A stretch of 64,000 nt of DNA from NCBI GenBank assembly GCA_964474695.1, contig CAYYTK010000009.1, positions 1 through 64,000 of the forward strand, read 5' to 3'. Positions 16,386 through 23,822 of this stretch are shown piece after piece. Each line of letters opens with the position of its first letter. Position 1 is the first letter of the stretch. The notes under the pieces were generated by a model. That model was not told where the DNA came from and ran no database searches. It was given only the letters and a program-made list of their open reading frames with translations. The position numbers and the translations under genes are program-made. The DNA comes from DAOUBP01 sp964474695 (GTDB lineage Bacteria > Chloroflexota > Anaerolineae > CG2-30-64-16).

Positions 16386-18727
16386 GCAAGAAGCACTCCC
16401 TGATCGGCGCCAGCCCTGAGCGCATCGAGGGCCGGGAAAAGGTAACAGGCGCAGCCACCTATGTGGACGACATGCAGTTCGGACCGAACCTGCTGTACGG
16501 CATGCTGAAACGCAGCCCGATCCCGCACGGCGTCATCAAGTCGATTGACACCAGCCAGGCCCGGGCGCTGCCCGGCGTACGCGTGGTCGTGACCGGGCAA
16601 GACTTCCCCGGCTACACCGGACTGTACCTGAAAGACCGGCGCATCTTCGCCCTGGATCGCGTCCGCTACGTGGGCGATGCGGTGGCTGCGGTCGCGGCCG
16701 ATACGCCGGAGATCGCACAGCAAGCGCTGGATTTGATCGAAGTCGAGTATGAGCCGCTGCCCGGCGTGTTCGATCCCGAGTACGGGGCCAGCCCCGAGGC
16801 CCCCTTGGTGCACCCCGATCTGGCCAACTATGAGGCCGTGCCGTTCATCTTTCCACAGGCCGGGACCAACATCTCCAACTGGTTCAAAGTGCGCAAAGGC
16901 GATATGGAGCAGGGCTGGACCGAGGCAGACCTGATCTATGAACACAAGTATCGCGTGCCGCACATCCAACATGTGCCGCTGGAGACCCACGTCTGCGTTG
17001 CCCAGCAAGACGTCAACGGCAAGATCACGCTGTGGTCCTCCAGCCAGTCACCGTTTGCCCAGCGCAACCTGATTGCCAAGGCGCTGCATATCGGCCACAG
17101 CAAACTGCGCGTGATCACCCCTTACGTCGGCGGCGGTTTCGGCTCCAAGGCGGGCATCAGCATGGAAGGCGCGGCGGTGGCGCTGGCAATGCACGCCAAG
17201 GGCCGGCCGGTCAAGCTGCGCATGACGCGGGAGGAGGAGTTCTACACTACCTTCGTGCGCCAGGGGCTGGTCGCTTATGTCAAAATGGGCATGACCAGGG
17301 ACGGCCGGATCACGGCAATGCACAACCGTTTCTACTGGGATGGCGGGGCCAGCACCGAGTACGGGACCAACATCACCCGCGCGGCCGGCTACAGCGGCAC
17401 GGGTCCGTATTACGTGCCCAACATCCACGTAGACAGCATGTGCGTCTACACCAACCACCCCATCGGCGGCGCGATGCGCGGCTTCGGCATGCCGGAAATC
17501 CACTGGGGCATCGAGCAGCACATCGACCAGATGGCCCAGAAGCTGGGGCTTGACCCGGTACAGGTGCGCTTGATCAACTGTTTGAAGGACGGCGACGAGA
17601 CGCTCACCGGCATGAAGATGCACCCCACGGGGCTCAGCCAGTGCATCCGGAAGGCCGCGGAGGCGATCGAGTGGGAGACAGAAACAAACCGGGTTTCTCG
17701 GAGAAACCCGGTTTGTGCCGAACCGCCGCACAAACATCGCGGCAAAGGGCTGGCAGCCATGTGGAAGGCGCCGGCGATGCCGCCCAATCCCGGCTCCAGC
17801 GCGATCGTCCGGCTGAACGAAGATGGTACTGCCACGGTCAGCATTGGCGGCGTCGACATCGGCCAGGGCGCACTTACTGCGATGGCCCAGCTCGCGGCCG
17901 AAGGACTGGGCGTCAAGGTGACGGACGTCCGCGTCAATACCGTGGACACCGACTACAGCCCTTACGAGTGGCAAACGGTGGCGAGCCGCCTCACGTGGAG
18001 CATGGGCAATGCGGTGCTGCAGGCCGCGGAGAACGCCCGGCTCCAAATCCTGCAGACTGTGGCCGCGGCATGGAACGAAGATGTCGATGACCTGGACATC
18101 ATCGATGGGGAGGTGATCAGCTACAAGAGCGAGGAATCGGTATCGCTCAAGGACATCGTCATCTACGGGTTGCAGCGGCCCGATGGCACCTGGGTGGGCG
18201 GGCCCGTGGTGGCGCAAGGCAAGTTCATGCCGGAGTATGTGACGCCGCTCGATCCGGAAACCGGCCAGGGGCCGCGCGCGGTGGTGCACTTCACCACGGG
18301 CTGTCAGGCGGTCGAGGTGGAAGTGGACGACGAAACCGGCGAGGTGCAGGTGCTGAAGATCGTGTCGGCGTATGATGTGGGGCGGGCCATCAACCCGGAA
18401 ATGGTGCGCACGCAGATGGAGGGCGGTGCAGTGCAAGGCATGAGCACCGCGCTGCTGGAAGGCATCATCCTGCACGATGGTGTGCCGCGCAACCCGAACT
18501 TCACCGATTACCGGATTGCCACCGCAGTGGACGCGCCGCTCGAAACCGAAAGCATCATCGTGGAAGTGCCGCAGGACGATGGTCCCTTTGGCGCGCGCGG
18601 CATCGGCGAGCACCCCATGGTGCCCACTGCGCCGGCAATCGCGAACGCGGTCTTCAACGCGGTCGGAGTTCGCGTCGACAGCATGCCCATCACTTCCGAG
18701 AAGGTATGGCGGGCATTGCAGAAGTAG
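16382..18727 (+). CDS. Molybdenum hydroxylase molybdopterin-binding (L) subunit, xanthine dehydrogenase family
   Basis: 781 residues. It is the catalytic Moco subunit that hydroxylates an N-heterocycle or aldehyde using water. Motifs: ATYVDDM near the N-terminus, PYVGGGFGSKAG, GGAMRGFGMPE, GGVDIGQGALTAMAQ, and the catalytic Glu region GARGIGEHPM near the C-terminus. The ATG at 16382 overlaps the S-subunit stop. Residues about 435-446 (TNRVSRRNPVC) come from a second copy of the palindrome, in frame, in a loop between conserved blocks. The substrate is not determined by sequence: the uracil-type permease and the XdhC/MobA genes nearby fit a purine or pyrimidine hydroxylase. Confidence 0.9.
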   Translation: MSKKHSLIGASPERIEGREKVTGAATYVDDMQFGPNLLYGMLKRSPIPHGVIKSIDTSQARALPGVRVVVTGQDFPGYTGLYLKDRRIFALDRVRYVGDAVAAVAADTPEIAQQALDLIEVEYEPLPGVFDPEYGASPEAPLVHPDLANYEAVPFIFPQAGTNISNWFKVRKGDMEQGWTEADLIYEHKYRVPHIQHVPLETHVCVAQQDVNGKITLWSSSQSPFAQRNLIAKALHIGHSKLRVITPYVGGGFGSKAGISMEGAAVALAMHAKGRPVKLRMTREEEFYTTFVRQGLVAYVKMGMTRDGRITAMHNRFYWDGGASTEYGTNITRAAGYSGTGPYYVPNIHVDSMCVYTNHPIGGAMRGFGMPEIHWGIEQHIDQMAQKLGLDPVQVRLINCLKDGDETLTGMKMHPTGLSQCIRKAAEAIEWETETNRVSRRNPVCAEPPHKHRGKGLAAMWKAPAMPPNPGSSAIVRLNEDGTATVSIGGVDIGQGALTAMAQLAAEGLGVKVTDVRVNTVDTDYSPYEWQTVASRLTWSMGNAVLQAAENARLQILQTVAAAWNEDVDDLDIIDGEVISYKSEESVSLKDIVIYGLQRPDGTWVGGPVVAQGKFMPEYVTPLDPETGQGPRAVVHFTTGCQAVEVEVDDETGEVQVLKIVSAYDVGRAINPEMVRTQMEGGAVQGMSTALLEGIILHDGVPRNPNFTDYRIATAVDAPLETESIIVEVPQDDGPFGARGIGEHPMVPTAPAIANAVFNAVGVRVDSMPITSEKVWRALQK
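17684..17716. repeat. KPGFSEKPG palindromic element, copy 2 (L-subunit gene)
   Basis: Perfect 16-nt-arm palindrome around one G, identical over 33 nt to copy 1, but read in a different frame, giving the peptide NRVSRRNPVC. Confidence 0.92.
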
Positions 18728-18769
18728 GGGGTTTCCACCCCTTGTGTAACGTGCAGAAGTGTGGTACAC

Positions 18770-18800
18770 TTGTCAATGAGTTGTTCCCTGGGTGTACAAT
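18770..18800 (+). promoter_or_regulatory. Possible promoter for the lipoprotein genes
   Basis: TTGTCA at 18770-18775 and TACAAT at 18795-18800 with a long 19-nt spacer, 64 nt before the lipoprotein start. Confidence 0.35.
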
Positions 18801-18863
18801 CGCTTCAGCCGTCCCGCCACGCGTTCGGGTGTCGGGTGATCAGTCTCAATGTGGAGGTGCTCA

Positions 18864-19823
18864 ATGAAGCGTAGCCTTTGGCTCACGTGGGTCGTCCTGT
18901 TGGTGTTGCTGACCGCATGCAGTGGCGAACCCACACAACCCTCAGGCGCCGCGGCGTCCCCATCGGATGAGATTTTCCAGATGGCCCTGCCGCGCCTGGT
19001 CGTCGACCTGGACGAGAACGGCGTGCCGTCCATCATGGGAATCAGCCCGCTTTTCCTTAAGGCGGTGGGCGTCGATGTGTCCCGATTCTCTGCGCCGCCG
19101 GAGCTCGTAAAAACCATGGCGCAGGCCGGCGTTCAGCACATCGAGCTGGCCGCGGTCGGCGACCGCCTCGTGATCCTGGTGAACAGCAAACCGATGCCTC
19201 AGCTCGGCTTCAGCGAGGGCAGCCTGCAGCGTGCGCTGGATCTCGCCAGCCTCTTCGGTGTCCAGAACACCGACAGCATCGCCAAGTTGGTGCCGTGGGT
19301 GACGCGCCTGGGCCTGAACGTCGTGCTCCGTTTCCCGCGGGGTGAGGCCGCCGAAATTCCCCTCAGCAAGCCGGACACAGCCAAGGAACTGACGATCTCG
19401 CCCGTCACCGATGCGCCCTCATTGGTCACGAAATTCGAAGTCAAGTTCGACCAGGATGGCACACCCGGCATCCTGGGATTCACTGCCGACGACCTGACCC
19501 AGCTGACGGGAGCTGCTATCGGTGGCCTGGCCCCGGAAACGCTGGTCAAGCTGCAAGCAGGCAACGTCCAACACCTGGAGGTGCGCAATAAGCCGGACGG
19601 CCTGCATCTGTATGCTAACGGCGAACCGCTGCCCACGTTGACCTGGGACACCCAGTTGCTGAAAAACCTGGTCGAGGTGTATGGCCAGCTCCAGCCGGAA
19701 GGCGCATTCAAACCGCTTGTCGACGCGCTTTTGCCGACGTTGGATCGGGCCGATATCGGGATCATGCTCCACTTCCCGGTCGCAGCAGGTGCGGAGGCAA
19801 TCCCGGCCAAGATGCACGAGTAA
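18864..19823 (+). CDS. Predicted lipoprotein, internally duplicated, paralogue 1
   Basis: 319 residues. The signal peptide ends in a lipobox (LVLLTAC, Cys about residue 19), so the protein should be lipid-anchored outside the membrane. GGAGG lies 7 nt before the ATG at 18864. The mature part consists of two similar halves, each ending in an IQHIEL/VQHLEV strand, a DGLxLxxN(S/G)xPLP segment and a terminal LxxxLHFPVAxGAE-like motif. I do not recognise a named family. The next gene is a diverged copy. No catalytic residues stand out; substrate binding or a structural role is possible. Confidence 0.75.
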   Translation: MKRSLWLTWVVLLVLLTACSGEPTQPSGAAASPSDEIFQMALPRLVVDLDENGVPSIMGISPLFLKAVGVDVSRFSAPPELVKTMAQAGVQHIELAAVGDRLVILVNSKPMPQLGFSEGSLQRALDLASLFGVQNTDSIAKLVPWVTRLGLNVVLRFPRGEAAEIPLSKPDTAKELTISPVTDAPSLVTKFEVKFDQDGTPGILGFTADDLTQLTGAAIGGLAPETLVKLQAGNVQHLEVRNKPDGLHLYANGEPLPTLTWDTQLLKNLVEVYGQLQPEGAFKPLVDALLPTLDRADIGIMLHFPVAAGAEAIPAKMHE

Positions 19824-19832
19824 GGGGCGCTC

Positions 19833-19860
19833 CTGGCATTCGCCCGCGGGCGAACGCCAG
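19833..19860. repeat. GC-rich palindrome between the lipoprotein paralogues
   Basis: CTGGCATTCGCCCG mirrored by CGGGCGAACGCCAG with one mismatch per arm. There is no T-run, so it is a repeat or mRNA-processing hairpin rather than a plain terminator. Confidence 0.6.
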
Positions 19861-19913
19861 GGTGTGACCCCACCGCGAATATCCCTATTCACAACAGCAC
19901 ATGGAGGTGCAAA

Positions 19914-20897
19914 ATGCGTAGTTCTGTCGTAGTTGTGTTGCTGATCGTCGGGTTGGTGCTCAGCGCTTGTGGACCCGCGATTGTTCCCGCCGCCGCTCCC
20001 GAAACTGAGAACGGCGAGACGTTCCTGATCGCGCTGCCCCGGATCGTCATTACGTTCGACGAGCAAGGCAAGCCCGGGATCGAGGGGGTTGCAGTCGAAG
20101 ATATCGCTAAGACCTTGGGCATGGAACTCAGCCTCGCGCAGTATCGCATCGATCCCTACTATCCCACCTGGATGACCGCATCCAACATCCAGCACATCGA
20201 GTTGCGCTCAACCGGTGACGGCATCGCGGTGCTGGTGAACGGCGAACTTATGCCCAGCCTGTCGTTCCAGGACGGTACGCTGGAACGCGTGGGCGACCTG
20301 GCGCCGCTCTTGGGCCCCACCGCCGACGTGGCCCTGATTCAGGACCTGGTCGTCAAGTTCGCGCCGATGGTGCAGCGACTGGGCCTCTCGCTGGTGGCGA
20401 AATTCCCGCTGCGAGAAGGGGCGGAAGAGATCCCATACGGTGACCTCAATGTCAAGCTGGGCGAATTGGCCCCCTCCACTGACCCAGCCACGGCGGTGGT
20501 GCAGTTCGAGATCACCTATGATGACCAGGGGGTGCCGGCCGTGCTCGGCATCTCGGCCCATGACCTGAAGGCTCTGATCGGCGAAGCGCCGGTGGCCCTG
20601 GCGCCCAACTATCTGCAGTTGCTGCAAGCCAACAATATCCAGCATTTCCAGCTCCACACGGAGGCTGACGGGTTGCATCTGTTCGTCAACAGCACGCCGC
20701 TGCCCACGTTGGCCTGGGATGGCACAACGTTGGAGAACGCGGTCGATGTTTACGCCCAGCTAAACGCCGCCGCACCTGCGGAAGTGCTGAATCTGGTCAA
20801 GATGTTCGTGCCGATGTTGGGGAAGTCGGACGTTTCGGTCATGGTGCATTTCCCCGTGGCGCCGGGCGCCGAAGTGATCCCGGCCAAGGTCCAATAG
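19914..20897 (+). CDS. Predicted lipoprotein, internally duplicated, paralogue 2
   Basis: 327 residues. The lipobox is LVLSACG (Cys about residue 19); TGGAGG lies 7 nt before the ATG. It aligns with the gene at 18864 along its whole length: the FxxALPRxVxxxDExGxPxI opening, IQHIELRSTGDGIAVLVNGE in the first half and IQHFQLHTEADGLHLFVN in the second, and the same HFPVAPGAEVIPAK end. The pair is therefore a tandem duplication of a protein that is itself a two-repeat unit. Function unknown. The two genes are 90 nt apart with a palindrome between them, and the small membrane protein at 20980 follows. Confidence 0.75.
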   Translation: MRSSVVVVLLIVGLVLSACGPAIVPAAAPETENGETFLIALPRIVITFDEQGKPGIEGVAVEDIAKTLGMELSLAQYRIDPYYPTWMTASNIQHIELRSTGDGIAVLVNGELMPSLSFQDGTLERVGDLAPLLGPTADVALIQDLVVKFAPMVQRLGLSLVAKFPLREGAEEIPYGDLNVKLGELAPSTDPATAVVQFEITYDDQGVPAVLGISAHDLKALIGEAPVALAPNYLQLLQANNIQHFQLHTEADGLHLFVNSTPLPTLAWDGTTLENAVDVYAQLNAAAPAEVLNLVKMFVPMLGKSDVSVMVHFPVAPGAEVIPAKVQ

Positions 20898-20916
20898 CAC
20901 CAAGACGGGGTGCTTA

Positions 20917-20939
20917 CCGGGGGGACGATGTCCCCCCGG
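20917..20939. repeat. GGGGGAC...GTCCCCC palindrome (short copy)
   Basis: Perfect 10-nt arms CCGGGGGGAC/GTCCCCCCGG around GAT. It shares CGATGTCCCCC with the longer element at 22684. Confidence 0.7.
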
Positions 20940-20979
20940 CGAACATCCATGCCTTCACATCAGAAAGGACAAAGGTATC

Positions 20980-21273
20980 ATGAGCGTACCACGCAAGTAT
21001 GGCTTTTTGCGCATCGTGGCATTCATCTTGAAGCTCCTGGCCTGGGTGGCGCTCCTGGGCGGCGTGATCGGCGCCATCGTGGCCAAGACACCCCTCAGCA
21101 ACTTGCTGCAGAGCCTGGACTTGTCCGCCACCTGGCTGCCGGGCGCGGGCACCGTCGGTGTGTTGTTGATATGCGTGATCTGGTTTGTGCAGCTCTTTGT
21201 ATTTGGCAGCGTCTTGTCGTTGCTGATCGACATCGAAGAAAACACCCGCGCGTTGGCCGGCCGGCCCGAATAG
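20980..21273 (+). CDS. Small two-helix membrane protein
   Basis: 97 residues with two hydrophobic helices (about 10-34 and 55-83) separated by a short loop, and a conserved-looking end IDIEENTRALAGR. AAAGG lies upstream of the ATG. It follows the lipoprotein pair by about 80 nt on the same strand, so it may belong to the same unit. I do not recognise the family and see no catalytic motif. Confidence 0.65.
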   Translation: MSVPRKYGFLRIVAFILKLLAWVALLGGVIGAIVAKTPLSNLLQSLDLSATWLPGAGTVGVLLICVIWFVQLFVFGSVLSLLIDIEENTRALAGRPE

Positions 21274-21421
21274 CCGAAATCACCTTCCCCTGCCGAAGGC
21301 TCCGATCGGGATTAGAATAGAGGCGGGGTGTTTCATGCTGGGTACCGTCGTCAGCACTCGGCTGGCGACGATGCCCGAATGAGGCGCCCTGCCTCTTCTT
21401 TCTTAAATCCAGGGCCTGAAC

Positions 21422-21450
21422 TTGCCAAAAGAGATACTGCGCGCTAAACT
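21422..21450 (+). promoter_or_regulatory. Probable promoter for the phosphofructokinase gene
   Basis: TTGCCA at 21422-21427 and TAAACT at 21445-21450 with a 17-nt spacer, 44 nt before the ATG at 21494. Confidence 0.5.
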
Positions 21451-21493
21451 TGCATGTTGTGGCATTATCCCGAACTGTCTAGGAGTACATTTC

Positions 21494-22666
21494 ATGGCAC
21501 CAATGAAGACCCTGGGCATCCTGACCGGCGGCGGTGACGTACCGGGCTTGAACCCATGCATTAAAGCAGTAGTAGACCGCGCCATCGACGATGGCATGGA
21601 GATCATCGGCTTTCGGCGGGGCTGGGCCGGGCCGGTCAATATCAACCCGGATGATCCGGCTGAAGATTGGCGTTGGGTCATGCGGCTCAATAAGGCTGTG
21701 GTGCGCAAGATCGACCGCTCCGGCGGCACCTTCCTGCACACCTCACGCACCCGGCCGTCACACGTCAAAACCAATGACGTTCCGGAATTCTTGCGCAGCA
21801 GCTTCAGCGCCCCTACCCCCCCGGCCGATTCTGTGGATCTGACCCCGCACGTATTGCGTGTGCTGAACCACTTGGGCGTGGATGGCCTGATCGCCATCGG
21901 CGGCGATGATACCTTGAGCTATGCCGCACGGCTGCACCAGGAGGGCTTCCCGGTCGTCGCCATCCCCAAGACCATGGACAACGACGTGTACGGCACCGAT
22001 TACTGCATCGGTTTCAGCACCGCAGTGACCCGCAGCGTTGATCTCATCACGGCGCTGCGCACGCCCAGCGGCTCGCACGAACGCATCGCCGTCGTGGAGC
22101 TCTTCGGGCGCAACTCCGGCGAAACGTCGCTCTTTGCGGCCTATTTGGGCAACGTCGATCGGGCTATTATCTCCGAAGTGCCGTTCGATGTGCAGAAACT
22201 GTCGGCGCTGCTGGTGGAGGACAAGCGCGCCAATCCCAGCAACTATGCGGTTATGACCATTTCAGAAGGCGCTACTTTGCTCGGGGGCGAGATCGTGGAG
22301 ACCGGCGAAGCGGACGCCTATGGCCATCGCAAGCTTGGCGGCATCGGACAACAGACAGCGGATCTGATCAAGAAGATCAGCGGCGAGAACATCATCTACC
22401 AGCAGCTCGGCTACCTGATGCGTTCGGGTGCGCCGGACTCGCTGGACCGCATGGTGGCGCTGAGCTATGCCAACCTGGCCACCGACCTGATCTGCCAGGG
22501 CCGCTCGGGCCGCATGGTGGCGCTGCGTGATGGCAAGTATACGCACCTGCCGCTCAGCACGGTCATCTCAGGCATCAAGCGGGTCGACGTGGATGAGCTG
22601 TACGACCGGGACAGGTATCGCCCGAAGGTCGCGAACATGCTCGGCAAGCCGATGTTCCTCTACTAG
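21494..22666 (+). CDS. pfp: Phosphofructokinase family, pyrophosphate-type active site
   Basis: 390 residues. It phosphorylates fructose-6-phosphate at C1 in glycolysis. Family motifs: GILTGGGDVPGLN, GGDDT, IPKTMDNDV, FGRNSGETS. Two positions decide the phosphoryl donor. ATP enzymes carry GGDG and PGTIDND (Gly104 and Gly124 in E. coli PfkA); here they are D139 (GGDDT) and K159 (PKTMDND), the combination typical of pyrophosphate-dependent enzymes. I therefore predict a PPi-dependent, reversible enzyme. The start is ATG 21494, with AGGAG 8 nt upstream; the frame is open to 21422, but that part overlaps the promoter. A hairpin with a T-run follows at 22684. Confidence 0.88.
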   Translation: MAPMKTLGILTGGGDVPGLNPCIKAVVDRAIDDGMEIIGFRRGWAGPVNINPDDPAEDWRWVMRLNKAVVRKIDRSGGTFLHTSRTRPSHVKTNDVPEFLRSSFSAPTPPADSVDLTPHVLRVLNHLGVDGLIAIGGDDTLSYAARLHQEGFPVVAIPKTMDNDVYGTDYCIGFSTAVTRSVDLITALRTPSGSHERIAVVELFGRNSGETSLFAAYLGNVDRAIISEVPFDVQKLSALLVEDKRANPSNYAVMTISEGATLLGGEIVETGEADAYGHRKLGGIGQQTADLIKKISGENIIYQQLGYLMRSGAPDSLDRMVALSYANLATDLICQGRSGRMVALRDGKYTHLPLSTVISGIKRVDVDELYDRDRYRPKVANMLGKPMFLY

Positions 22667-22683
22667 GCTGCTCCTCAGAATAC

Positions 22684-22722
22684 AAACGGGGGACATCGCC
22701 GACAGGGCGATGTCCCCCGTTT
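22684..22722. terminator. Palindrome between convergent genes (likely bidirectional terminator; repeat-derived)
   Basis: Perfect 17-nt arms starting AAACGGGGGACATCGCC, loop GACAG, then GTTTTCATGTTT. It sits between the phosphofructokinase (+) and the gene ending at 22765 (-). The sequence is related to the palindrome at 20917, so it is probably a dispersed repeat serving as terminator. Confidence 0.7.
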
Positions 22723-22764
22723 TCATGTTTGAAGTCCGCGACCGGATTTTGCAGAAGAAACGGC

Positions 22765-23184
22765 TTACCTCTCCGGGATGCAGGCTGCCTGGGTGGCCGT
22801 GCAGGTCTTGAGGACACGCGCGAAGACCAGGCGGCATTCCGCCACCGCAGCGATCTCGCGAGCAAGGGCTGCAACCTCAACGGGCCCGCGGCAGTCGGCG
22901 CAACCGCCATAGCAGACGATTCCCAGCAAACGCTCGATCATCATCCGTTTCCATGCGGAGCTCTTCCTGGCGGCACGTCCGTGCCAGTATGCGCACAAGG
23001 CCGCGCCCTGATCATCCCACGCCTCAGACAGTGCGTCGTAGCGCGCGATGATCCGATCATAGAAGCCGGGTGGAATGAAACTCTGAATAATCCGCTCGGC
23101 ATCCGGTATATGCCGCTTGCTGGCGAAAACCAACGAATCCATCAGAATCAGTTCAAGAAGATAATCATCGAGGACCCTTCTCAT
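22765..23184 (-). CDS. Conserved-looking hypothetical protein, helical
   Basis: 139 residues. The start is ATG 23184 because AAGGAGG lies about 6 nt upstream; the frame is open to 23211. The protein is mostly helical, rich in Leu/Arg/Ala, with a Cys cluster (CYGGCADC, about 101-108) and two further Cys at the C-terminus (KTCTATQAAC), which could bind a metal. I do not recognise the family. It is divergent from the MobA-like gene, with a shared region of only about 40 nt. Confidence 0.6.
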   Translation of the reverse strand: MRRVLDDYLLELILMDSLVFASKRHIPDAERIIQSFIPPGFYDRIIARYDALSEAWDDQGAALCAYWHGRAARKSSAWKRMMIERLLGIVCYGGCADCRGPVEVAALAREIAAVAECRLVFARVLKTCTATQAACIPER

Positions 23185-23210
23185 TAGGTCCCTCCTTGAA
23201 GATGAAATCA

Positions 23211-23219
23211 TGCTATAAT
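23211..23219 (+). promoter_or_regulatory. Extended -10 promoter, probably leaderless transcript
   Basis: TGCTATAAT at 23211-23219 ends 6 nt before the ATG at 23226. Transcription would start at or next to the ATG, and no Shine-Dalgarno is visible, so the MobA-like mRNA is likely leaderless. Confidence 0.6.
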
Positions 23220-23225
23220 GATCGT

Positions 23226-23822
23226 ATGATACCTGCGATGATCCTGGCCGCCGGACTTTCGCGCCGCATGGGACGCTTTAAGCTGACCCTGCCGTGGAGG
23301 AAAACAACCGTCATCGGGCAGGTCGTGGCGACGCTCGAAACTGCCGGGATTTCCAAGATCATCGTGGTCACCGGCCATCGCGCAGATGACGTGCGGGCAA
23401 CTCTACAGCCAAGTATAATCCATTTTGTTTTTAATTCACATTACGACACGGGCGAAATGTTGAGTTCGATCCAGGCCGGGCTGGCGGCGTTGAGCAGCGA
23501 TCTTCCCCCACCCGCCGTGCTGCTCTGCCTCGGCGACCAGCCGCAGATGGAGGTTGCGAGTGTGCAGGCGGTGTTGGCTGCCGGCACCGAGGACGGCTGG
23601 ACGCGCATCGTGATCCCCAGCTATCAGATGCGCGCGGGCCACCCGATCCTGCTGCCGGCCTGGCTCTGGCCGGAGATCCTGGCGTGCACCGGCACCCTGC
23701 GCGATGTGATGGCCTGCCATCGCGACCGCACCCGTTACCTCGTCGTTGACACACCATCGGTGCTGGCAGACCTGGATGCGCCCGAGGATTATGAGAGAGA
23801 GGAGAGCACTCCATGCGTATGA
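23226..23822 (+). CDS. MobA-like NTP transferase (molybdenum cofactor nucleotidyltransferase)
   Basis: 198 residues. N-terminal nucleotide-binding signature MILAAGLSRRMGRFKLTLPW, then VTGHRADDVRATL and LCLGDQPQM, as in MocA/MobA-like enzymes that attach CMP or GMP to molybdopterin. XDH-family enzymes often need the MCD form made by MocA, which fits the molybdenum hydroxylase at 14959-18727 and XdhC at 25591. The start is ATG 23226, directly behind an extended -10 box. The last 10 nt overlap the proS start. Cofactor type (CMP or GMP) cannot be read with certainty. Confidence 0.8.
   Translation: MIPAMILAAGLSRRMGRFKLTLPWRKTTVIGQVVATLETAGISKIIVVTGHRADDVRATLQPSIIHFVFNSHYDTGEMLSSIQAGLAALSSDLPPPAVLLCLGDQPQMEVASVQAVLAAGTEDGWTRIVIPSYQMRAGHPILLPAWLWPEILACTGTLRDVMACHRDRTRYLVVDTPSVLADLDAPEDYEREESTPCV

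Noticed and set aside
17048..18769. 573-codon - frame opposite the Mo subunit
   Set aside because: His/Arg-rich, no motifs; the + strand carries all molybdenum hydroxylase signatures.
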